Below are positions 56,022-64,000 of a stretch of 64,000 nt of DNA, piece by piece. The notes beneath the pieces are model-generated. The model had not been told where the DNA came from and searched no databases. It worked only from the letters and a program-made list of their open reading frames with translations. How positions within the stretch are numbered: the stretch's first letter is position 1; each line of letters begins with the position of its first letter. Source of the DNA: Diadema setosum. Taxonomy: Eukaryota; Echinodermata; Echinoidea; Diadematoida; Diadematidae. Made by a program: the position numbers and the translations under genes. Location: contig CM067065.1 of the NCBI GenBank assembly GCA_033980235.1, forward strand, positions 3,539,847-3,603,846. The letters run 5' to 3'.

Positions 56022-59000
56022 GAGAGAGAGGAAGAGGGAGAGCAGCCGCAGTCAATGAGAGTTCAAAAGAGAATGCATCTGTTATAAAGACCAGTTATTC
56101 CGTCATACGTTTTCATTTTTTTTTTTTATGTGGTTATTATAACAAGTGTAAATTTCGCAAACATTTCAATTTTCATTTTTATTTTATTTCATTTATTTTT
56201 TTTTCTGCTTGGTACAATCAACGAATCATTTTTGAAAACATACACATTGATTCAACATTAACCATGGCTGACTTTGCACATAAGAGGTAAGGAGATCATT
56301 GTGAGAGAAAACAGGGATACAATAAAAGGAAACCGTATATACAGGAGGATCCCCAGTGAGCAGAACTTAACATTGGGGCCTCAAAAGTTTAAGCGCAAAG
56401 CTCAAACATGAATCAACGAGGGAGGATCAGGGCAACCCTCATGTTACATCTGCTTTCTCTCATTGTTATACAAACTCTACCACGCACTTCACGATATTTG
56501 TCAAGAACATGCATAGATATCCTTCTTGTGCTGGTCCTTAATTTCACAATTCCAGTGGAAAAGAATGATTAAAAACAAAACAAAAACGAACCCATTTGCA
56601 GGTAAACTCACTTTTGTTTTGATTTTGATTTACAAGAAAAAATTAATGTTCAAATAGAAAATTTGCCTGACAAGATAATGGGGTGAGACTTGTAGATCTT
56701 TCGAGAACATCCCAAAATATGTCTTGGTTATTTCATTTCAGTTTCTGTGAGCAAAATATTTCGAAAATAGGGGAATACAGTACCTGCAAGACAGATATAT
56801 TTTGATTGCACATTGCCAGGAGAATACAAGTCCCTTTTAAAAAGAAAAGTCAAACGTTTCCGATTTTCTCTATTTTGTTCATTGTATTTACCAAATCATT
56901 CAGAAAATACGCAAGTACGAATATTATGGCAGGAGCCAAGGTACGTGCTTAATAGACTAGTAAATGATACTATTGTTAGTGCATAATATGCTAACAAAAT
57001 AATATTGATCCACCACTCGAGAAAAGACTTGCGTTGGAGGATGTAACAGTACACCTGCGTTTTTTAAAAGCAGTTTTACTAAATGTCTTATATCAGTATG
57101 TGTGTGTGTGTGTGTCTGCCTGTCTGTCTGTCTGTCTGCCTGCCTGTCTGTGGCTATGTGCTTGTGTCTGTATTAAATTAAATAATATGGTGCGTCATCA
57201 CGTTATCCGTATGAATTTGGAGATCCTATACAAGGAAAACGCATTTAAAACTAACTTTGACAATTTATATGAAGTTTACATTCTTATTTAACTTCAAAGT
57301 TTGTTTTCTTTTTATATTTCCATTGCAAAACCCAAAAATATTATTCTCTCGACTTTTTATGACTTTCATGTTGAGGCACCACAAATAGGTTTAAAAGATA
57401 CGGTGGAGGTGTATCTCCTAAAAAGGCAAATAAATTCCCTCTAAAATAAAAAAACAAAAAAACAAACAAACAAACAAACAACTATATGAAAATAAAACCA
57501 ACAACAGCCTTATTCTATTATTATGCAGAGTAAGTTACTATCCGTCTCTCTCCATATCATTACACCTCCTCCCCCTCGATCAATCGATCCCTTTCCACTT
57601 CATGCCATCTCTCTCCCTCTCCCTACAGCACGTCAGATAAAAGAAAATAAACTTAAATGATTATTGTGGTGTCATTGAAACTTCCGAAATTTTCTTTCAT
57701 GCTAAACTGGCAGTGAGAAAGTAAAATTGATACTCTACAATATAGGGTACTTACGTCTGCTACCATATGGGAGGATTTCATGGCAGATAAGTATCTAATA
57801 ACAGATAGATTCAGTTGGAACCAACATCTATGATAGCACTTTCTTTTACATGAATATGGAATTATCTTATAAATCATGAAAGCATATAGTGAAACTAAAT
57901 ATCATTCTGGAAGGTCACTGGTCTTATTAAAACAGAAGTGTAAGTGTAGGAGGAATTATTTCTTATCTTTGGAAGACGTCAGCTCAGGCGTGTTGAATTT
58001 GAATATTGTTTGCTTTTTTCATTAACTCAAACTGTCAGTATATCTGCACACTTTAATCCCGTTCCTGTAGATGAACGCACAACAAGTTTGTCGTAATTAT
58101 TATGATCCTCTAAGAACTATTGGCTTGGTTGCACCTGCACTCCATGTAGTGTGAAATCCAAGAACATCCACACAAAATAAATATCACGTGAGCCGGCTAA
58201 CTCGTTCTGATGAAGTGCGTTGGCAAATAGCTTGTTTTATTCATAAGAGAAAAAAAAAAAACGATAAGGACGCCCCCTTTGTTCCCTATATACGGCATTT
58301 ATAAAATACTGCCCTGGGAACTGCAATATTGCAAGTGTTAATAGTCGTATATTGAAAGGGACAGTATTATTGCACGGTGGAGAATAGTGTTGTACTGTCA
58401 ATTAAAATTAATCACACCTTTGTGTTGAGATTATAATTTATTGTACCCTCGATTGGGCAAGGACAAGCGAAAAGAGGATGAAAAAGATGGCGCCAATACA
58501 TGTCTACATTATTCCAAGTAGGCCTTCTGAGTTCAAAATGTTGACTTCTGAAGAAGCATGTACTTTCTGCTCCATCTACATATATATATATTTTTGTTTT
58601 ATTGATAAAATAAATGTACGAAAGATAATTATGATTAGTCATCGTGGTGAGTAAATGAAAGAAGCAAGATTAATCAATATGAATATGTTTATGTTTTATT
58701 CTATGAATCTAAATATTAATGCAAGAATAATTTGTTGTATGATATGAATTAATATACACATTTGTGATAATTGTGGTATAAATCGTGTAATACCATGAGT
58801 ATAGATTCTATAATCATCCTGTTGTATCAAACTGGAGAGCGCACCATTCATCGTGTCCTCTACAGACATACGGGTCTCACAAGTGTCCGTTCTTTTCTTA
58901 CTACCCTGGTACTGGAGAGAAAAAAAAAAAACTGAAACAAAATTACATGCAAGCATGTCGAGTGAATGCTCTAGCGTTCCGAACAAACATCCTTTCTTTA

Positions 59001-59280
59001 TTCTACCACCGCGGTCGACATTAGCGATCAATAAAGCGAGCGAAACTCACTTCCGCTGCTGCAGCCCGGCGCTAGGCCAAGGAAAGAGAGCGAGTTACGC
59101 AACAGACCTCGGTATTGATTGCAATTACTACGCGCATATGATATACATAACGGAAATGATAAGTAGTGCACCTTTGTATACCTTCGATTCTGTCTTTTTT
59201 TTCACCCCCTTGCTACTTTCTTTTACATGCATTATGAATAAACTGTTGGTGTAATTTTATTTGTGGCTTTATGAGAGGGT

Positions 59281-59284
<4 letters not shown>

Positions 59285-59322
<38 letters not shown>

Positions 59323-59325
59323 GGA
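59285..59325. repeat. (GA)n followed by G homopolymer
   Basis: About 14 GA units, then about 13 G. Confidence 0.95.
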
Positions 59326-59687
59326 GTACAGTCCAACTGCAACTGTATGAGGTACCAAGAATAGATACCCTTAATGTTTCATGAAGGATTCATTGGAATA
59401 CAGCTAACCAGCAACAGAGAAAGACATATTATGATACCATGATCATACATACCTAAGACATAGACACGATTCCTATACGTGATATTTCACCGCATAACGG
59501 TGTCGACTCACCATAAACGCTATAAAACATGACGCTATACGTCAACAGCAGCACTCTGCATTATATTATGAGAAGAAAGGCCATTGTCTTTGCAACCGAT
59601 TGACAATTGCCTTAAATTATCAACAAATAACAATACTTATTAAACAAATAAATAAATGCATGCATAAATAAAGAAATCAACAAGCAA

Positions 59688-59689
<2 letters not shown>

Positions 59690-59724
<35 letters not shown>

Positions 59725-59740
59725 CCAACCAACCAACCAA
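59690..59740. repeat. (AATC)n turning into (AACC)n
   Basis: Tetramer AATC repeated about nine times, then AACC about four times: a compound microsatellite. Confidence 0.9.
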
Positions 59741-60741
59741 TAAGTCGATCAATAGATTAATAAATTAGTAAATAATTTAATCATCTAACGGCAGCTAAGA
59801 TTTACCAGAAAATGACTATGATTACAGTAATAATGAAAAGGGGATCATCAACTTCCATTTTCTGTGGTTTTGTGTGGCCTACTTCATGCAGTTTAACAGT
59901 TAATCATCACATCAACAAACCATCAACAAATCAATTATTATCTAACAGTCAGTTTATGGACCGAATGTGCGTTGGTTAAGAGATTACTAGTCCGTGTTTA
60001 TTACATTACCGTCATTGTGAAACGTTTTATCCAAAGTAGCGTTTCTGTTTTGATGAACTCAAAATTCATATGACAAATCAATTTCCGTTAAATTGGCCAA
60101 ATCAATTACTACATAAGGGTATAACATAATTAGTAATGTTAGTATTCCGAACAGTGCCTTTTGGATTCAATGTGTTAAATTTTGCATGGGAATAGAACGG
60201 GTTTCATTGAAAGGAATTGCATATTAAAGGTAATAACGCAACAAATAGCAAAACATGTAGTACTAATTCTGTATATACTTTCCTACTACTTGTTAATATT
60301 CTTGTACTCCATTTAATTTTATCAGTCATGTCAGTAAGGGAAAAAAAAGAAATAAGGAAAGAGAAAGAGAGAGGGAGAGAGAGAGGGAGAGAGAGATCGA
60401 TTGACAAGTTGTGTGTGTGTGTGTGTGTATGTCTGTGTGTGTGTGTGTTTGTGTGTGTACAGGTTAGATGAAAGAAAAGGAGACATCTATAGAAAAAAAA
60501 AGGAAAAGGGAAAGAGAAGAGAGAGAGGGAGAAAAAAAATATGGAATTGGTCTTAACATGTTCCGTCGCACCCTACAACCCTTTTCTAGACTTGTTGTTG
60601 TTGTTTACCATAACATTACATAAAAAAAGAAAGAAGAGAAACATTGGCCTCAGTGGCTAAAAGAAGGCATACTGTATGAAGTCACCAATATTAGCGTGTA
60701 TTTTGATTCGGCGAATTTAACGAGAGCCAAGATTAGCGAAA

Positions 60742-61205
60742 TTAAAGGGACATTCCAAGCGATTTTCATAATTTTACATCATGTAGTACATGCATCAACA
60801 GCTCCGTGCATAGAAGATGTGGAATTAATTTTGGTTCTTGAGCAGAAAAACAATACTTTGAAAAACCTTAAACAAATTACACTGAACAAGGATGATGACA
60901 TAGAGGTTCACATATTCCAGAAATGTAGCAGTGTAATTCCGTTACAATACCGCTTGCTTACGAGTTCACCTGTGTATAATTTATGCATGCCTTCTTCTTT
61001 TGTTCTGCTTCCTTGAGCCCCAATTCGTGTATTCTAATGGGGAACCTGCCATGTCATCCTTGTTCATTGCAATTTGTTATAAATTTCGAAAATATTCTTA
61101 ATTTTCATCCCAATTATCATAAAGTCTGAAACTCTGTCCACAGCATAACTAATTTATAGTGGTTCAAATGTAAAAATCTGAAAATCATCCGGAGGTCTCC
61201 TTTAA
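60742..61205. mobile_element. TTAA-flanked MITE, third family
   Basis: The left end TTAAAGGGACATTCCAAGCG, then ATTTTCA, pairs with the right end TGAAAATCATCCGGAGGTCT, then CCTTTAA. TTAA at both limits; 464 bp, no coding capacity. Confidence 0.65.
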
Positions 61206-61424
61206 AATGCATTTGAAAGTCCTTGTCTACGCTGGCAATTTGCGAAAAAAGGCAGTCAACTCCGATTCGCGAAAAATTCACACCGCGAAAATGCCTTCCT
61301 TTACAGTCCGTAAGGAATCCTGAAAGGGCAGTCTACCTCTTGGCATATCTTCTTCCTGGTCTCCGTTATGTTTATGGAAGAACATACATGTACATTTCGG
61401 CGCCATCAAACACAAAATCCTATT

Positions 61425-62017
61425 TTAAGGACGAGATTATAAAACAATCTGCTTTATGTTATGTGTGTGCATTGAGTGAATGCAGAAACATTACTACAAC
61501 ATGTGCAACACACCAAGGAAGTTTGACAAAAATCGGACGAACCACTGTTTGTTTGTTTTTTCTTTGTTTTTATTTCAGTTGCTGGATGCGACGACAAACC
61601 CAGTTTGTGACATCACGGCAGGATAACTATATTAAAGAAAATATCATTATAGAGAATTCTACAATTTCATTCTTTTTTAGTGGAAAGTACAGATTCCTTC
61701 GCATTGTACCTGTTCACATCTTAGGGGTAATTATGTTTCCTCCTGCATTCTAAAAGAGATTAATAAAGTGCTCCTTCATTTTGCAAGGAATATGAAAACT
61801 TTACCAAGTTCTATTGATATTGCTTTTATTTCGCTGCCATGCAGTGACGTCACAGACTCTTTGTCATCTTCTCACGAAGCAATGGCGGCACTGAAACTTT
61901 AGAATTCTTATAAATTTTGAAAGGATCGCCTGATTTCCCTCAAACTTTAACTGATGTGTTCTACTAAAGTTGATACATTCAGTCAATCCGCACATTTTCG
62001 GTGAACTAGTCCTTTAA
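61425..62017. mobile_element. diverged copy of the 48031 TTAA MITE
   Basis: CATTGAGTGAATGCAGAAAC on the left and CCCTCAAACTTTAACTGATG, TGTTCTACTAAAGTTG, and GTGAACTAGTCCTTTAA on the right correspond to 48031-48594. The left terminus TTAAGGACGAG is worn. Confidence 0.65.
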
Positions 62018-62286
62018 CAGGTCAGTGTTGTGTACAATATGTGTCGCATTTCGGCCTCCTTAGTCTCCCGTGGTACCAGTTACAGGGGCCATTATGGTGG
62101 TCGCTTGGATGGTTGCCCTGCCCGTGGAGACCAGTTAAAGGGTGATTTATCTTTTGGCGGTTCGAGTGTTCGGGACTGGACATGTTCAATGTTGAAACCC
62201 AGCGTTTTCCTTTCACATTCATTTACATTTGTTTTAAGAAGTAGAAATTATATTGTAAGCAGATCTACCAAGAATAACTGGGGTAA

Positions 62287-62321
<35 letters not shown>
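62287..62321. repeat. (CA)n microsatellite
   Basis: CA dinucleotides; a complementary (GT)n run follows at about 62465-62491, so the two could pair. Confidence 0.9.
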
Positions 62322-62327
<6 letters not shown>

Positions 62328-62461
62328 AACACACAAATAAACACACGCACACATATACACAATCATGTAGTGTATATAACTATCAAATTTTTACATGTAT
62401 ACTTTGCATTAAGGATAATACTCTGTCTAATATCATTGCATTTAATTTTTATCAATACGTG

Positions 62462-62493
<32 letters not shown>

Positions 62494-62576
62494 TTCGACT
62501 TGTAATCTGATTATTTGCATTGGTTTTTTGTCTAGTTATGTATTGTTACTTGATTTTGCCGTGAAATATGAGAAGT

Positions 62577-62600
62577 AATTCAATTCAATTCAATTCAATT
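62577..62600. repeat. (AATTC)n microsatellite
   Basis: Five pentamer units, AATTC. Confidence 0.9.
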
Positions 62601-62792
62601 TGATCCCATTACATTCATATTTTTCTTCCATACTTTGAAGTATGACATGACCACAAAAAAAAAAAAAAAGGAAGACAGTGGAAAAACTGATACTCTGGAG
62701 CGTGATAAGTGATGCATAAAACAAGATAAACAGCTACACAGAAAAAAAAAAACCCCGAGTAAATGCAAGTAACTTTAAAGTATAGATTACCA

Positions 62793-63325
62793 CACTGTAA
62801 CAACATCGGTGTTAGATTTAACACCACGGGTGTTAAATCTAACACCGATCAAACTTCAATAAAGGACCACACCCACAGGTGTTAAAAATGCACTGTGATG
62901 GTGTTGAAAAGTGTTCACCTGACACTTTGTGGTGTTAATTTGACACTGTACCTGGTGTTATTTTGACACTGTACTGGTGTTAATTCAAAAATGACACCAC
63001 ATGGTGTTGATTTGATATTTGTTGGTGTTAATATCAATGGTTTAACACCCGTCCAGCTTCAATAAGAGACCACACCAGCTGGTGTTACTTTGGTGTAAAT
63101 TTATTTTCACATTTTTTTTCAAAAATCTAGTATCTTAATGTAAAATTCTTGATCGTCTTGTTTAAATTAAAAATCAAAAAGAAGTGCAGTTACTAAGAAA
63201 CTCTTTAAAAAACAGTTTACAATTTGGAAATGACACCCGGAGGTGTTAATTTAACACCATAAATGAGCACCGAAAATTTAACACCAGCTCGGTGTTCACT
63301 ATTTAACACCGGACTTTTTGCAGTG
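62793..63325. mobile_element. GTGTTA-rich element with CACTG termini
   Basis: It begins CACTGTAACAACATCGGTGT and ends ACACCGGACTTTTTGCAGTG; the ends are inverted copies with a few differences. Inside, GGTGTTAA or its inverse TTAACACC recurs more than ten times, so many internal hairpins are possible. hAT-like termini are suggested by CA...TG, but no 8-bp target duplication is seen. Non-coding. Confidence 0.7.
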
Positions 63326-63326
63326 C

Positions 63327-63700
63327 AGGGTGTTGAGTTGGCTCAGTCGGTAGCACGTCTGCCTCACGATCCTAAGGACCCGGGTTCAAACCCGAGTCTG
63401 GATTGAGCAATGTTGTGTGTAATCATACCGTCCCCTCATAGCAAGAGGCAAAATGCTCTGTCCCATGGATAGAAATATAAAATGGAGGTCCCGTGTATGA
63501 GAGAGTCACAACTCATGCACGTAAAAGGTCCCGCTTCATTCATTCATCGCAAAGAGCAGGGTGTTTAACCCGGTGAAGTGGTCCCACCTCACATCCAACT
63601 GGACCCCATGGAAGACCAGCTTAGTGTAGCTTAATATGAGCTATCCAGCCATCTTCTCAGATGGAAATGAACAAGCAAGCAAACAAACAAACAAACAAAC
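63327..63700 (+). mobile_element. tRNA-derived SINE
   Basis: The head matches RNA polymerase III internal promoter boxes exactly: A box TGGCTCAGTCGG (63339-63350) and B box GGTTCAAACCC (63383-63393), 32 bp apart, with a tRNA-like CACGTCTGCCTCACGATCC between. A tRNA-unrelated body of about 260 bp follows and the element ends in a (AAAC)n tail (63673-63700). It lies immediately next to the GTGTTA element. It is not a functional tRNA gene, because the acceptor-stem ends do not pair. Confidence 0.85.
63339..63393 (+). promoter_or_regulatory. Pol III A and B boxes of the SINE
   Basis: Both boxes fit the TRGCNNAGYNGG and GGTTCRANYCC consensus without mismatch, so this copy may still be transcribable. 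Confidence 0.75.
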
Positions 63701-64000
63701 CAGTTTTAAACCAAGCTATTATCATAATGAATACAATCTGAAGACGTGTGATATAAAGGATGTGTGGGTGTGATCTTTTCTTTTTTAATTTCTAGAGTAG
63801 GATTAGTTGCTAATCAAGCTGATCACTGCTCTGAATCTAATTAGACGGTTGAAGGAAACAATCGTATTGCTATGCCCTTTTAATAATAGCTTTTAATACC
63901 TCTTAATAGCTTTACTGAATTCTTCTAAGCAGCTTAAACACTTCTCAAAGAATACACAAGTTTGCCAATAGTTAAAAAAAAAAAAAAACACCAAGAGAAA
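63701..64000. other. non-coding window end
   Basis: AT-rich with an A-run at 63975-63989; nothing recognised. Confidence 0.4.

Larger units (their letters stand above)
55891..60741. other. non-coding, AT-rich with microsatellites
   Basis: (GT)n then (GA)n 55976-56040; (GT)n/(CTGT)n 57095-57150; (AAAC)n near 57455-57480; (GA)n and G-run 59285-59325; (AATC)n then (AACC)n 59690-59740; (GA)n and (GT)n 60355-60455. Two further weak minus-strand exon candidates are described under findings. Confidence 0.4.

Noticed and set aside
61223..61753. 176-codon open frame on the plus strand
   Set aside because: It crosses the left part of a TTAA MITE and low-complexity sequence; no domain and no coding-like composition.
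63327..63420. Functional tRNA gene
   Set aside because: A and B boxes are perfect, but the flanking sequence cannot form an acceptor stem and the unit continues into a SINE body with an (AAAC)n tail.
1..64000. CRISPR array, operon or prokaryotic mobile system
   Set aside because: GT-AG introns, LINEs, SINE and microsatellites show eukaryotic nuclear DNA; the tandem arrays have no regular short repeat-spacer pattern.

Overview
This is a eukaryotic, AT-rich, repeat-dense window. It looks like nuclear DNA of a marine invertebrate deuterostome; an echinoderm is my best guess, but that is inferred from overall character and not proven. The reasons are: a seven-exon gene with GT-AG introns for a U1A/U2B''-type spliceosomal protein in its ancestral (SNF-like) form; part of a C2H2 zinc-finger gene; several LINE lineages; many foldback and inverted-repeat elements; a tRNA-derived SINE; and abundant CA/GT, GA and CT microsatellites.

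Layout. 0.4-4.5 kb: a heavily decayed minus-strand LINE, split by a 1.3-kb repeat element that carries tandem nuclear-receptor-like half-sites (TGACCT). 4.5-7 kb: a roughly 55-60 bp minisatellite broken by a 5'-truncated CR1/L2-like LINE and a TA-flanked MITE. 7.5-9.1 kb: the first two coding exons of a minus-strand zinc-finger gene. 9.9-12.6 kb: foldback MITEs, a second short copy of the half-site element, and a 700-bp inverted-repeat element. 13.9-18.0 kb: a 4-kb foldback structure whose arms are about 160-bp tandem repeats in opposite orientation. 18.5-20.2 kb: a second, different palindromic repeat cluster. 21.6-26.1 kb: a nearly complete minus-strand L1/Tx1-like LINE with two frameshifts. 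26.9-29.3 kb: a split inverted-repeat element.

29.8-36.9 kb holds the only complete gene, the SNF/U1A homologue on the plus strand (249 aa, six introns, all splice sites located). Its introns host a perfect 77-bp-arm hairpin, a 363-bp tandem duplication and further MITEs. A possible 3-kb 3' untranslated region follows, with AATAAA near 39.9 kb. 40.3-41.5 kb is a nearly identical, inverted copy of the half-site element. From 41.5 kb to the end the DNA is mostly non-coding: TTAA-flanked MITEs, a 700-bp pyrimidine tract, microsatellites, a candidate TATA box plus first exon at 51.7-51.9 kb, weak isolated exon candidates, a GTGTTA-rich element and, at the far end, a tRNA-derived SINE.

The two recognised genes are not functionally linked in any visible way. 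The most distinctive content is structural: the half-site-bearing element family, the two large foldback structures, and the hairpin inside a splicing-factor intron.
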